A DNA stretch of 64,000 nucleotides, taken from the NCBI RefSeq assembly GCF_030815865.1, contig NZ_JAUSXI010000001.1, positions 2,480,001 to 2,544,000 on the forward strand, read 5' to 3'. Within the stretch, counting starts at the first letter, position 1. The number at the start of each line of letters is the position of its first letter. The stretch is from Arthrobacter globiformis. Lineage in GTDB: Bacteria; Actinomycetota; Actinomycetes; Actinomycetales; Micrococcaceae. Under the pieces are notes generated by a model. That model was not told where the DNA came from. It saw nothing but the letters and a program-made list of their open reading frames with translations, and did not search any database. Shown piece by piece: positions 33,795 to 43,340 of the stretch. A program made the translations under genes and the position numbers.

Positions 33795-34274
33795 ATGAAC
33801 TCCATCCAGTCCAGCTCCGAACAATTCGGGCAGCATCTGAAAAGTGTCGGGGGCTCAGAAGCTGACGTTAGCGGCTCAAACTACCTCGTCACGCCGGAAG
33901 ACACCGTTGAAAGCGCGGCGTCGGGCCTGCGGATCAAACAGCAGCAGCAAGGCAACGTCCCGAGTAAACAGTCCACTCTCCATGCGGCCGCGGAGGTGCT
34001 GATAAGCCGACGGGACGAGCAGGACCCCGGAAATCATCCCGGGACGTCCCAGCCAGGGGAGTACCAACTGGACATCCACCTCGAGACGGGCCGCACTACG
34101 CGGGAACCGATCCCGGAAACTGATCTGGAGGCGGCCCAGATTTGGGCCCAGGAACGGATCGAAGCTGACGGCGCTAACTTTGGCGCCATCTACTTCCCGG
34201 CAGGAGGAGGCACTGAGTCAGGTACAGGCGCGCTGGAGTGCAGCTACGACCGCGCCGTTGGCTGGTACCGGTAG
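33795..34274 (+). CDS. hypothetical soluble protein
   Basis: 159 residues from ATG 33795 with AGGGAGG immediately upstream. Gln/Ser/Glu-rich N-terminus (SSEQFGQHLKSVGGSEADVSG, RIKQQQQGN), then EYQLDIHLETGRTTREPIPETDLEAAQIWAQERIEADGANFGAIYF. The longer frame from 33678 lacks a ribosome-binding site. No homology recognised; the acidic soluble composition resembles small proteins carried on actinobacterial plasmids. Confidence 0.5.
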   Translation: MNSIQSSSEQFGQHLKSVGGSEADVSGSNYLVTPEDTVESAASGLRIKQQQQGNVPSKQSTLHAAAEVLISRRDEQDPGNHPGTSQPGEYQLDIHLETGRTTREPIPETDLEAAQIWAQERIEADGANFGAIYFPAGGGTESGTGALECSYDRAVGWYR

Positions 34275-34884
34275 CCCAACCGACCAGCTGAACGCCGCGC
34301 CGCCGACGCGGTACCAAGCATCACCCGCCGCCCCTGATGTGCCCGGACGGGCTCGTACAACCCTCGAGAGTCGGATGCCGCCAGAACCCGCATCCGCGTG
34401 CAGCAGATCAGCGGTTTCTACTGGGACTCCCTTAGCTTCAGTGCACGGGATCCGCACGGTCAGGGGCGCGATGCCATGGGTCCCTTGTTTGGACATTGGT
34501 CTGTCGGCTAGTTTCGGTCGTTGGCACCCGCCCTGTGCCTGCAGCTGTTCGACTCGATTCCCGGACGCCGATAATCGACGTTTCGTCATTCTGGACCGCG
34601 CAACGCCATGTGTCTGTCCGATGCTCGATAGGGCGAAGTTCTGGTCATGGTCTCTTCTACTGTGTCGTCCACTAAATGGTCGAAGGAGGGGGCCACGCTA
34701 TGACGTGCACTGAATCCCAGTCCTCGGATTGCTCCGTGCATCAATGCCAGGTCAAGGCGGTGCATCGCGTTCGGGCTCAAAATCGCTTCCACAGCGTGGA
34801 GGGACAGCACACGGTGAAGCGGGGGCTCTCAGTCTGCGAAGGGCAGCTGCACCTCGCTTGGCAAAGCAGCAGAAATGCTCACAA
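34275..34884 (+). other. decayed coding DNA, no intact gene
   Basis: A plus-strand frame around 34365-34575 reads RIRVQQISGFYWDSLSFSARDPHG..., meets an in-frame TAG, and continues FRSLAPALCLQLFDSIPG to TAA, so a gene with a nonsense codon probably lies here. No family recognised. The last 250 bases before the repeat show nothing clear. Confidence 0.3.
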
Positions 34885-34998
34885 AGAGGATGTGCATAAT
34901 GTCCACACCCTGGGCTTCGGATTGGGTTGTACCGGTATCGGACTGGGTTGGATTGGGGAGGTTTTCGGGGGAGTGGCGGATTCTCAGGGGGAGAGGCT

Positions 34999-35021
34999 GG
35001 TTCGAGTCCCACCTCGGGCAC
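34999..35021 (+). other. tRNA 3'-end sequence, putative attachment (att) site, right
   Basis: Identical 23 bases to 4078-4100 (T-loop plus acceptor 3' strand, discriminator and C), 30.9 kb away in the same orientation. Confidence 0.65.
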
Positions 35022-35036
35022 AGTGTTTTCCCTGTT

Positions 35037-35102
35037 CAGAGGCCCTTTGGCCTCTGAGTGTGGACAAATTGTGTTGTGAAGGGCCCCTTTGGGGGCCTTT
35101 TT
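35037..35102 (+). terminator. two hairpins following the right tRNA relic
   Basis: CAGAGGCC-CTTT-GGCCTCTG (35037-35056, perfect) and AAGGGCCCC-TTT-GGGGGCCTT with a T tract (35079-35102), equivalents of the left-hand pair. Confidence 0.65.
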
Positions 35103-35965
35103 CATTGGTGGCCGTTGGTGTGGCCGGCTGGCTCCTTCCTTCTCTGGTCGGCGGTTTTGCATGGACGTGACTGGCTGAGGCAACATGACCTGAGAAAAAT
35201 TCTGCTTGGGTTTCTTTTCTATCCGTTGGTTGTTCACGGGGCACCTCCTTTTCGGCTTGTGGTGGCTGTTCTGCTTCTTCATGGTGGGTCCGGGGGAGAG
35301 CGACGTGACTTGTGCCCAGCCGGTAGGGAATTGTGGCCGCCGGACACCCGCAAGCACTCTGATACGGGTTATCGTGCCCGACGGGGTACCAGCATCGCCG
35401 TATTCGGCCCCATGAAGTTCACATGCCGTTCTTCCCTGGATCGACGGCTTTTCCGTCGATATACCTGTTCATGGTTGCTTTCGGCGTCTACTACATGAAG
35501 GTGTGGGTTTTTGGCACGTCCCGAGTTGAGGTGCCTGCTGCCTGGCTGATCTTTCATACTCGTTCATTCCCAGCCTGTTGGATGACTGCATGAGGGCATA
35601 GTGATGCACCGACGCACCCTCAGCTGACGCAAACCCAAATGTGACTCCCGCTGTCACCCGCCTGCCAAGGAACCAGCCAGAAGTGTCAGGTTGAAATCTA
35701 GGACTGCGCAAGGTTACGTCCGCAATAAGGAAGATGGACTCCATTCCAACGGCTTTTGAGGCTGTTGCCTGACGTCAGGTTGGGGTGTACTTCAACCTGA
35801 TGTCATCCCGTTCTGCCGGAGTTTGAAGAATGATCCACTTTGAAAAGGGCTCGCTCGGACTGCCGACGCATCCTTGAATGGCGCCAATTTGCCGCATGTT
35901 CGGATTACTGTTTCGGCAAGCTCAACCAGCGGCGAGGTTTTGTCAAGTTCAACCTGCGGCCGGGG

Positions 35966-36772
35966 TCACCGGTGGGTGTAGCCCATCTTTCCGCTGATGC
36001 TCAGGCCAGCTTCCTGCAGGCCCTGGATCAGGCCGGGCGTATTTTCCGGATCGAAGCGGAAGGCAGGCCCGGAGATGCTGACGGACCCGATTACAGTCCC
36101 GAAGTGGTTGTAGACGGGCACGGCAACCGCGGTCAGTCCGATCTCGAATTCCTCGTGGACAACTGCGTAGCCGTCGTGGGAGACGTCGAGGAGCTGGTTT
36201 TCCAGGGTGTCCCGGTCCGTGATGGTCCGCGGGGTGCGGGCCGGAAGGCCCACCTTGTGGAGGATTCGGGAGCGTTCTTCAACCGGCAGTGCTGCCAGCA
36301 GTACCTTGCCGCTGGAGTTGGCATGGAGGGGCGTGAGGCTGCCCACCCAGTCAGATGTTGCCAGCGTTGACGGGCCCATGGCCTGGTCCACGTTCACCGC
36401 GTAGTTGGACCGCAGGACGGCGAGGTTGACGGTTTCCTTGTATTGCTCTGCGAGGCTCTCCAGGATGGGACGTGCCTCGTGGACCAGATTCAGCCGGCCT
36501 GGAATGGAGCTCGCCAGCCGCAGGATGCCAAAGCCCAACTGATACTTGCCGCGGTCGTTGTTTTGCCGCACGATATCCTTGGACACCAGCGATCCGAGCA
36601 GCCGCGAAACGGTGGACTTGTGGACCCCCATTTCATCCGCGATGTCGCTGACGCCTGCGTGTCCGTCCCGGGCGAGGATCTCCAGGATCTGGAGGGCACG
36701 GTCGACGGACTGGACGCCTCCGCCTTGTGCGTCCGGATCCCTGCCAGTCCCCGGTTCGTCTCTTGCAGCCAT
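35966..36772 (-). CDS. IclR-family transcriptional regulator
   Basis: About 268 residues from ATG 36772, placed 8 bases after a GGGAG; an upstream in-frame ATG at 36787 lacks a ribosome-binding site. Winged helix at about 20-85 (GVQSVDRALQILEILARDGHAGVSDIADEMGVHKSTVSRLLGSLVSKDIVRQ) and an IclR effector domain (LRSNYAVNVDQAMGPSTLATSDWVGSLTPLHANSSGKVLLAALP, EEFEIGLTAVAVPVYN). In related genomes such regulators sit by betaine/sarcosine or C1 genes; here the BCCT transporter and the Rieske demethylase follow within 12 kb. Target unknown. Confidence 0.82.
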   Translation of the reverse strand: MAARDEPGTGRDPDAQGGGVQSVDRALQILEILARDGHAGVSDIADEMGVHKSTVSRLLGSLVSKDIVRQNNDRGKYQLGFGILRLASSIPGRLNLVHEARPILESLAEQYKETVNLAVLRSNYAVNVDQAMGPSTLATSDWVGSLTPLHANSSGKVLLAALPVEERSRILHKVGLPARTPRTITDRDTLENQLLDVSHDGYAVVHEEFEIGLTAVAVPVYNHFGTVIGSVSISGPAFRFDPENTPGLIQGLQEAGLSISGKMGYTHR

Positions 36773-36914
36773 CAGAGGTGCTCCCATGTTGTCTCGCCGT
36801 GACCGGCGGTCAGGCTCTGCGCCGTCCCGCCTGCTTCACACGACTGATCCTAGACTGCGGCGGACGCCCGCTCCTCATTTACCCTAGTCGCAGCGTCCGC
36901 GAAAGTACCTGAAC

Positions 36915-37650
36915 TCAGGGAAACCCCGCCGCGGCTGTGAACGGGTCACTGTGCCGTGGCGGGGTTCCTGTTGCGATCTGGTGCTGCCAGCCGATCTTGT
37001 TGGCGGCTTCGGCGTCGGAGAGGGGTGCTGCGCTGAGGTTTGCGCGGAGCTTGGCGCCGAGTTCGGCGTCGTCGTTGGTCCAGTGCTGGATGGCGCGTTC
37101 CTTGATGCCGGCGGGCTTCACGCCGCCCACTGCACCGGTGATGGTGTCCGGGAAGCGGGCCTTTTCGCCGTCGTTGTAGACCTCGCGGTACAGCGCGCCG
37201 GCCTGGACGAAGTCGCCGTCCTCGGCTGCAGGGAGTGCGCGGCGTGCGTCAGCGCGCCGTCGTTCTCCCAGCCGGGGGCCGAGCTCTGTGGCTCAACGGC
37301 GGCGGGGCCGCCGAACGTGTTCGGTGCGTAGACGGGCACGGAAGGAGCGTTGAACAGGAAGCGTCCCGCGCCGTCCTGGCTGTAGTTGTTGACCTGGTTC
37401 TTCGGCTAAGCAGCTTGTCCGGGGACGCGGCGATGCCGGGCACGAAGTTCGACGGCGCGAAGGTAGCCTGCTCGATCTGCGCGAAGTAGTTCTCCGGGTT
37501 CCGGTTCAGTTCCATGGTGCCGACCTTGATCAGCGGGTAGTCCGCGTGCGGCCAGACCTTGGTCAGGTCGAACGGGTTGAACCGGTAGGTCTTGGCGTCC
37601 TCGTAGGGCATGACCTGAATGTGCAGGTCCCAGGAGGACATTGTAGGGTC
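36915..37650 (-). pseudogene. katA: clade-3-like monofunctional catalase, C-terminal relic
   Basis: Three frames together read the C-terminal half of a haem catalase: [69 protein letters not shown] (37450-37650), then after a shift [18 protein letters not shown]...[10 protein letters not shown], then GGVKPAGIKERAIQHWTNDDAELGAKL to a stop at 36915. The N-terminal half with the catalytic His/Asn is gone, and at least two frameshifts are present. A 14-bp hairpin (36922-36966) overlaps the 3' end. An intact katG lies at 50440. Confidence 0.8.
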
Positions 37651-37693
37651 AGGGCACCAGTTGAAGCGGAAGTGTTCTGTACAAGGAGAGGTC

Positions 37694-38020
37694 TTGTCCG
37701 TCGACAATGAAATGCAGATCCTGTCCGAGTGGTGCGAGCAGTTGGCGAGGGCGCTGGAGATCCCGGACCTCGACGTCGATCAAGAGTTGCTGCTGGATTT
37801 GGCGAGGAAATCTGCGGATCAAGTAATTCATGCCGCGGCGCCGGTGACGGCATCTATGGTGGGCTACGTGGCCGGCCATGAAGCCGGGAGGGGCAACATT
37901 GGTTCTGGGGGGTCAAGGGAGGCGACTGCGCGGGCTGCAGACATCGCGTTCCGGCTGTGCGAGAACCGGGCCAGCAGCAGCACGGAGGGCGGGAGCGGCA
38001 GCCCGGCCGGGGCGACGTAG
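37694..38020 (+). CDS. DUF6457-like protein, molybdopterin-gene-associated
   Basis: 108 residues from TTG 37694, which has AGGAGAGG just upstream (the longer frame from 37619 lies over the catalase relic). The first ~65 residues, [53 protein letters not shown], follow the small helical domain (DUF6457) that in actinobacteria sits next to mobA or fdhD or is fused to MobA. The rest is Gly/Ser-rich. Mo-cofactor genes at 43-44 kb and 53-56 kb fit that association, though it is not adjacent to them here. Confidence 0.6.
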   Translation: MSVDNEMQILSEWCEQLARALEIPDLDVDQELLLDLARKSADQVIHAAAPVTASMVGYVAGHEAGRGNIGSGGSREATARAADIAFRLCENRASSSTEGGSGSPAGAT

Positions 38021-38212
38021 CGGCAGTCAGTCAGTCGGTCTCGGGGCCGGAACAGAAAAACAGTCCTGATAGTCGCAGTCATCAACAGGGCGGTCTTCAT
38101 CCGATTCGGTTTCAACGGGTGTCTTTGTGGGCGCCGATGCCATGGCCGATGCCATATGGGATGCCTTTCCTAGTGTGGGCCGCGAGTGCGTTTCTTTTAA
38201 GGGCCCAACATC
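38021..38212. other. convergent intergenic region
   Basis: Between the ends of the DUF6457-like gene and the BCCT gene; no gene seen. Confidence 0.3.
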
Positions 38213-38260
38213 AGAGCGGCCGGATCCAGGTGGCTTGCGCCGCCCGGATCCGGCCGCTCT
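38213..38260 (-). terminator. terminator of the BCCT transporter gene
   Basis: Perfect 15-bp inverted repeat AGAGCGGCCGGATCC / GGATCCGGCCGCTCT with an 18-nt loop, just past the BCCT stop codon; it may serve both converging genes. Confidence 0.7.
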
Positions 38261-38264
38261 GTGC

Positions 38265-40163
38265 TCAGTGCCGCTTGTCCCCGTCCGGATCAAGCTCACT
38301 CTTGGCGCACCGTTCATCGCATTCGTGTTTGGTCACCAGGTCGAACTGGCCGCCGCCGTGCTGTTCGACTCCGCTGCGGATGGACCGTTCGACGACGGAC
38401 GTCACCAGCCGCGCGCGCAGCGACAGCGGGTCCCTGCGCAGATCCCTTGTCAGGGCAATACACATCAGGAACATCACTAGCACGAAGGGCAGGGCTGACA
38501 CGATGGTGATCCGTTGCAGTCCGGCGAGTGCCTCGGCAGGCTTGTCACCGCCGGCAAGGAGCATCACTGCGGCCACGGCGCCGGTGAGGGCACCCCAGAA
38601 GATTACGACTCCGCGGCGTGGTTCTTCAGCACCGTCGGAGCTGAGCGATCCCATCACGATGGAGGCCGCATCGGCGCCGGTGACGAAGAAGATGGCCACC
38701 AGGACCATCGCCAGGACGGCGACCGCGCCGGCAATGGCGTTGGGCAGAGGCAGGTGGTGCAGCAAATCGAACAGGGCGCCGTCGAAGGAAATCGAGGGAG
38801 TCCCGTCGACGATCTTGGCCAGGCCATCGCCGGTGTCCGGGGTGGCATCTGCGGTGGCCTGGATGTTGATGGCGGCCCCGCCGAAGATGCCGAACCAGAT
38901 TACGCTGACGATGCTGGGGACCAGCAGGACACCGGTGACGAACTGGCGGATGGTGCGGCCACGGCTGATGCGGGCGATGAACAGGCCAACGAAGGGCGTC
39001 CAGGAGACCCACCAGGCCCAGTAGAAAATGGTCCAGCCGGACATCCACGTGCGCAGGGCGTCATCGCCGACGGCCTCAGTCCGGGAGGCCATCTCGGCCA
39101 GGTCCCGTGCATAGTCGCCGACGGCCGCCGGGATCAGGTTCAGGATGAAGAGCGTTGGCCCGGCCACGAACACGATGATGGCCAGGACTGCGGCCAGTAC
39201 CATGTTGATGTTGGAGAGCCACTGGATGCCGCGGCTGATGCCGGAGACCGCCGAGGCCACGAAGCAGGCTGTAAGCACGGCAACGATCACCACGAGTACG
39301 GGCGTGGCCAGCTGGCCGCTGATCCAGCCGTTGGACGCCATGCCGCTGCCGATCTGCAGAGCACCGAGTCCGAGCGATGCGGCGGTTCCGAAGAGTGTGG
39401 CGAAGATGGCCAGCATGTTGATGACCTTGCCGAGGGGGCCTTCCACCCTGCGGATGCCGAACAGCGACGTGAAGACCGTGGAAATGAGCTGCTTGCGGCC
39501 GAGGCGGTAGCTTCCGTAGGCCATGGCAACGCCTACCACCGCGTACATGGCCCACGGGTGCAGGGTCCAGTGGAAGATCGATGTTGCCATGGCCGTCTGG
39601 ACGGCCGCGGGAGTCTGGCCGTCAACGGTGCCCGGCGGCGGGGAAATGTAGTGGTAGAGCGGCTCGGCCACGCCGTAGAACATAAGGCCGATGCCCATGC
39701 CTGCCGCGAACATCATCGAGACCCACGAGACCATGGAGTACTCGGGCTTTTCCGCGTCTTTCCCCAGCGGAATGTTGCCGAAGCGGCTGAGCGCCAGCCA
39801 CAGCACATAGACGACGAACAGGGAGGAGAGGGCAACGAACAGCCAGCCCGTGTTCTTCATGACCCAGTCAAGGACCACTTGGGACGTGGAGGCCAGGTTC
39901 TCGCGGCCGGCAAAGCCCCAGATTACAAAGGCCACCGTGAGCAGTCCGGCGACGCCGAAAACTACCTTGTCGATGCCTCCCTTCCGGAACAACTGGCTGC
40001 TGCGCCGCGCTTCTTCGTGTTCTGATTCGGTTTCCCGCAGGGCCTGAAGGATCTGCAGGTCTTCCTGGGGAGTTTCAGGTTCTCGTTCCAACGCCGGTTC
40101 CACCCCCGAGGCCCGGTCGTCTTCACTGCTTTCATCGATAGTGACGTCACTATTGATTGTCAT
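38265..40163 (-). CDS. BCCT-family betaine/choline transporter
   Basis: 632 residues with about 12 membrane segments, a charged N-terminal tail of about 65 residues and a C-terminal tail of about 60 (HECDERCAKSELDPDGDKRH). BCCT hallmarks: MFAAGMGIGLMFYGVAEPLYHY (Gly-rich TM3) and IFHWTLHPWAMYAVVGVAMAYGSYRLG, and FYWAWWVSWTPFVGLFIARISRGRTIRQF, which carries the family Trp box of the substrate site. It imports glycine betaine, choline or related quaternary amines with Na+ or H+. The Rieske demethylase 6 kb away is a natural consumer of such a substrate. Monocistronic, ended by a strong hairpin. Confidence 0.9.
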   Translation of the reverse strand: MTINSDVTIDESSEDDRASGVEPALEREPETPQEDLQILQALRETESEHEEARRSSQLFRKGGIDKVVFGVAGLLTVAFVIWGFAGRENLASTSQVVLDWVMKNTGWLFVALSSLFVVYVLWLALSRFGNIPLGKDAEKPEYSMVSWVSMMFAAGMGIGLMFYGVAEPLYHYISPPPGTVDGQTPAAVQTAMATSIFHWTLHPWAMYAVVGVAMAYGSYRLGRKQLISTVFTSLFGIRRVEGPLGKVINMLAIFATLFGTAASLGLGALQIGSGMASNGWISGQLATPVLVVIVAVLTACFVASAVSGISRGIQWLSNINMVLAAVLAIIVFVAGPTLFILNLIPAAVGDYARDLAEMASRTEAVGDDALRTWMSGWTIFYWAWWVSWTPFVGLFIARISRGRTIRQFVTGVLLVPSIVSVIWFGIFGGAAINIQATADATPDTGDGLAKIVDGTPSISFDGALFDLLHHLPLPNAIAGAVAVLAMVLVAIFFVTGADAASIVMGSLSSDGAEEPRRGVVIFWGALTGAVAAVMLLAGGDKPAEALAGLQRITIVSALPFVLVMFLMCIALTRDLRRDPLSLRARLVTSVVERSIRSGVEQHGGGQFDLVTKHECDERCAKSELDPDGDKRH

Positions 40164-40868
40164 GAGGGGTTTCCTTAACTGAATATGTGGGACGGCTCAG
40201 CCGTGGCCGCAGGCGGTTACGCCCGGCGGCAGGTTCGGCTCGTCCACGGAGGACAGCCAGGATAGTCGCCGTCGACGATCCCGACTTCGTGAATGCGGAC
40301 CGGCAGTTTCGCCGGGAGCCTTCTTTCGCTCGTAGTTCCGCCTTAATCAACACACTTCGTCTTCAGCAACAGAGTGCGCCATCTCACAGGCGTTGTCAAG
40401 AACTTTTTGTTGTACTGCCGGCACCTCTTGACAGTGGGCATATAATCCCAGCACTTTGTTGAGGCCTTCTCCGTGAAGACCCGACCCAGAACCTTGCCGT
40501 CGAGTGGCGCGCCGCTCGTTCTGGTCTAGCGTGCTCACTCACCTGTCGATTGAGTTCTATAGCCCCTACTGGAGCAGGTCATGACACCCAGGGTCGACAA
40601 TGTCAGGTTGCGGTGCGGTCCTAACTGGATGCGCAAGCGCATTGACTAACAGGCCGACTTCCCAAGAGTTATGAGAAAGCCATTACGACGATAAACGGCC
40701 TGCGCTCGAGAATTATCTTGCAATCAACCATCCCGCGACTTCTGTGCCTGCTTGACGTACCTGATCCTTCCTCCGAGGAGGCCGGCATCCAAAGCGCGAA
40801 TTTGCCCACTGGCAATGATCCGCCCGAGGGCCTTAGCTCTGACTCGAAGTCATCGTGCAGTCCCGGTG
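40164..40868. other. about 700 bases, regulatory/no gene
   Basis: Contains the BCCT upstream region and the MFS 3' flank. No coding frame with a ribosome-binding site was found. Confidence 0.35.
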
Positions 40869-42281
40869 TCAGTGGGAGAAGTTTGCTGAGATCTCGGCGA
40901 GGGTGCGCCCCTTCGTCTCGGGCGCGAGCCATTGCGAGAGGCCTGCGCCGAGTAATGCGACGGCGGCGGCTACGACCATGGTTGCACCCATGCCGATGTT
41001 GCTGATCGCCCATGGCAGGGCGAAGGTGCCGAGTGCGGCTCCGATGCGGCTGAAGGCCGCGGCGAAGCCCGTGCCGATGCCGCGCAGGTGGCCGGGGAAT
41101 ACCTCGGCCGGATAGACCTGGGTCATCGTGGTGTAGCCGGCATTGAAGTAGGAGAAGGCGAGAAACAGGACGAGCACGAGGATCGCTGGTGCGTTCCCCC
41201 AGACTCCGATGACCAGCAGGATGCCTGCGCAGAGCCACTGCCCGGGCACGGTGAGGATCCGGCGGCCGAGCTTGTCAATCAGAAGCACGCTGGTGACAAC
41301 GCCTGCGACGGCAAGTGCGGACAGGCCTACTCCACCGGCCCAGCCGCCGCCGAAGCCGAATTGGTTGAGCACCTCGTCGGCGAAGGTCGCGATCGCGAAG
41401 TACGGAGTGACCGCGCAGAACCAAAAACCTGCGGTGAAGAGGGTGGTGCGCCAGTACTGCCTCGAGAACAGCATCCCGAAGGAGGCGCCCTTGATTTTGG
41501 TCCTGCTCTGCGCGGCCTGAGCCTCCTGGATCATCCTCAGATCGATCTCTTCGGTGATGCTCTTGTGCATCTCGGGTGATTCGATGTATCTGCGTGCGAT
41601 CGCGAGTGCTTCCTCACGCCGTCCCTTCGAAATGAGCCAGCTCGGCGATTCGGGGAGGCCGATGCGGGCGAGGAACAGGACAAATGCGAGTATCGCGCAG
41701 GTGCCGAGTACGAGGCGCCATGGGGTGCCGGCCTCGTGCAGGAGCGTGCCGATGATGAATGCCATCATGAAACCGACGTACCAGGCGATCAGCGTCAGCC
41801 CGAGCAAACGCCCGCGGAGCTTTGGAGGGGAGAACTCTGATAGCAATGGCCCGCCGATTGAGTACTCGCCGCCGATCGCGACGCCCATGACGAACCGGAT
41901 GATGGCCAGCTGGATCACGGCCCCGTCTCCGGAGGTTATGAAGAACTGGGCCGCTGAGGCGACCAGGAACAGGCCCATGTCCACGAGGAACATGGGCTTG
42001 CGTCCGAACTTGTCAGTAGCCCAGCCGGCCAGCGGGGAGCCGACGAAGATACCAACCAGCGGGCCTGCAGCGATCATGCCCAGCGATAGTGCGTCGAGCT
42101 GGAGATCTGACCGCATGGGTCCGGTGACGGGGCCGATGATTCCGAGGATGTAACCGTCGAGGAACATCCCGCCGATGAAGACAGCGACAAGCCGCACCAT
42201 GAAGCGGCGTTTGAACTTGGAGCTGGTCTCTTTTGATATGGAGGTGTCGACGGAGGCCGTCGTCCCGGGCGAATGGATCAT
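40869..42281 (-). CDS. MFS transporter, sugar-porter/metabolite:H+ symporter type
   Basis: About 470 residues from ATG 42281 (the longer frame starts in an upstream region without a ribosome-binding site). 12 membrane segments. Family motifs: GWATDKFGRKPMF (loop 2-3, D-x-x-G-R-[KR]), IGGEYSIGGPLLSEFSPPKLRGRLLG (TM4-5), GLPESPSWLISKGRREEAL (P-E-S-P-R/S-x-L), and LLIDKLGRRIL in the second half. A ~60-residue cytoplasmic loop lies between TM6 and TM7. Substrate is not predictable: sugars, aromatic acids and osmolytes are all possible for this branch. Isolated between intergenic stretches, with mobile-element relics to its right. Confidence 0.82.
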   Translation of the reverse strand: MIHSPGTTASVDTSISKETSSKFKRRFMVRLVAVFIGGMFLDGYILGIIGPVTGPMRSDLQLDALSLGMIAAGPLVGIFVGSPLAGWATDKFGRKPMFLVDMGLFLVASAAQFFITSGDGAVIQLAIIRFVMGVAIGGEYSIGGPLLSEFSPPKLRGRLLGLTLIAWYVGFMMAFIIGTLLHEAGTPWRLVLGTCAILAFVLFLARIGLPESPSWLISKGRREEALAIARRYIESPEMHKSITEEIDLRMIQEAQAAQSRTKIKGASFGMLFSRQYWRTTLFTAGFWFCAVTPYFAIATFADEVLNQFGFGGGWAGGVGLSALAVAGVVTSVLLIDKLGRRILTVPGQWLCAGILLVIGVWGNAPAILVLVLFLAFSYFNAGYTTMTQVYPAEVFPGHLRGIGTGFAAAFSRIGAALGTFALPWAISNIGMGATMVVAAAVALLGAGLSQWLAPETKGRTLAEISANFSH

Positions 42282-42689
42282 TAAGATTTGTTCCCTTCTG
42301 TCTTCAGCGCAAACCGCTGACGGCACCAGGGCGCCGTTACCTAGATGCTCGGACAACCGCTGCCCTTAGCAACCGGTGGACGATGCCGGCTGGCTCAATG
42401 CCAGCCGATATGGCCGCAGGGCTCGCGAGATGGTTACGGCGTCGTCATGTATCACTGCTCTTCGAGATGGATATCCAGGGCCTTGGTTTCCGGCACCCTC
42501 GCGCCGACCCATCGAGATGAAAACCTCGAGTCGGGGTCGGCAACGTGTGACATACGACTCATATATCAAAACCCTAAGGGTGCGATCCGCCCGAGTCAAG
42601 AGCTTCAGGTTAATTTGGTTGTATCCGTCAACTGTCACCCGGGTCTGTCTGAACCGGCGCAGGCTCCGTGCTGCACTCATACGAGTTGC
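42282..42689. other. no gene seen
   Basis: Upstream region of the MFS gene merging into the Tn3 relic. Confidence 0.3.
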
Positions 42690-42906
42690 GGGGGCGCGTA
42701 GTGGACCGCCTCGAATTCGGTCGGCGTGGTCATTTGCGATGGCTGCCGTGGAGCCTGCAGGGGGAAGCCCGCAACACGTTGGCCAAGGCGGTGTTCTTCA
42801 ACCCGCTCGGCAGATCAGCGACCGTTCCTTCAAGCAGCAACGCTACGGTGCCAGCGGACTGAATCTGCTCACGGCCGGGATGGACTCGTCCATGCGCTCA
42901 GCCTAA
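42690..42906 (+). pseudogene. tnpA: Tn3-family transposase, C-terminal relic
   Basis: GEARNTLAKAVFFNPLG (one frame), then after a one-base loss near 42810 QISDRSFKQQRYGASGLNLLTA (another frame). This is the characteristic Tn3 TnpA C-terminal stretch (LA-x-A-x-FFN-x-LG-x-I-x-DRSFE-x-QR-x-RASGLNLL-x-A). Only about 60 residues survive; no terminal inverted repeats were found. Confidence 0.7.
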
Positions 42907-43016
42907 AGGACCAGGACCAAGACGGACCTTCGCTGCGCTCCGGCCCGTCACAAGCAAGCGGCCAGTCGCGCGGTGGTCCTGATTCAAGCCGTCACACTGG
43001 TCTTGAATCACGTTGA

Positions 43017-43133
43017 CGTATTCACATCAGCGAAAACACCGTGAAGTTTCACATTCGGAACGTCTTCCGGAAACGTAACGTCCGCTCCCGCACCGAAGCA
43101 ATCGCTCCGGCCCACAGCGCCGGACTCCGGTGA
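43017..43133 (+). pseudogene. LuxR/GerE-type HTH, C-terminal relic
   Basis: RIHISENTVKFHIRNVFRKRNVRSRTEAIAPAHSAGL then TGA: the second half of a LuxR helix-turn-helix (I-S-x-N-T-V-K-x-H-I-x-N-x-F-x-K). No upstream coding sequence in frame. Confidence 0.65.
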
Positions 43134-43340
43134 CGCGACACGGCCAATATGCATGTCGCACCCTGGTGGGCCGTCGGTTGGCCTCTCTTTCGGGTCGCAT
43201 CTTCGCCGATTTTGAAGGGCCAGATAAACGGACCTTTCGCCAACCACGAAGTTGTCAACTCCAATCAGGGCGCGCTTGGCGTTGCTGACCACAGTGCGTC
43301 ATCTCAGGAAACCAAGTCTGCAAGGGGGGCTCTGAGGGCG

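Larger units (their letters stand above)
34885..35800 (+). repeat. right copy of the diverged ~0.9-kb direct repeat with tRNA-like relic
   Basis: Same-orientation partner of 3955-4975 (landmarks listed there). The segment before the tRNA 3' end keeps GGGGGAGTGGCGGA, which resembles the D-arm side of a tRNA-Leu, but has no anticodon arm. Core-like chromosomal genes follow immediately to the right, so this copy is the better candidate for the original chromosomal flank. Confidence 0.75.

Noticed and set aside
34930..35021. Functional tRNA gene at the right repeat
   Set aside because: A D-arm-like GGGGAGTGGCGGA is present but the anticodon arm is absent and the length is too short.
38514..40025. 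503-residue plus-strand open frame opposite the BCCT gene
   Set aside because: Composition is a Gly/Asp/Glu/Arg-rich antisense shadow of a high-GC gene; the minus frame has clear BCCT motifs and membrane segments.
40436..40460. TTGACA and TATAAT hexamers near 40436
   Set aside because: Only 7 bases separate them, far short of the 16-18 needed, so this is not a standard sigma-70 promoter.
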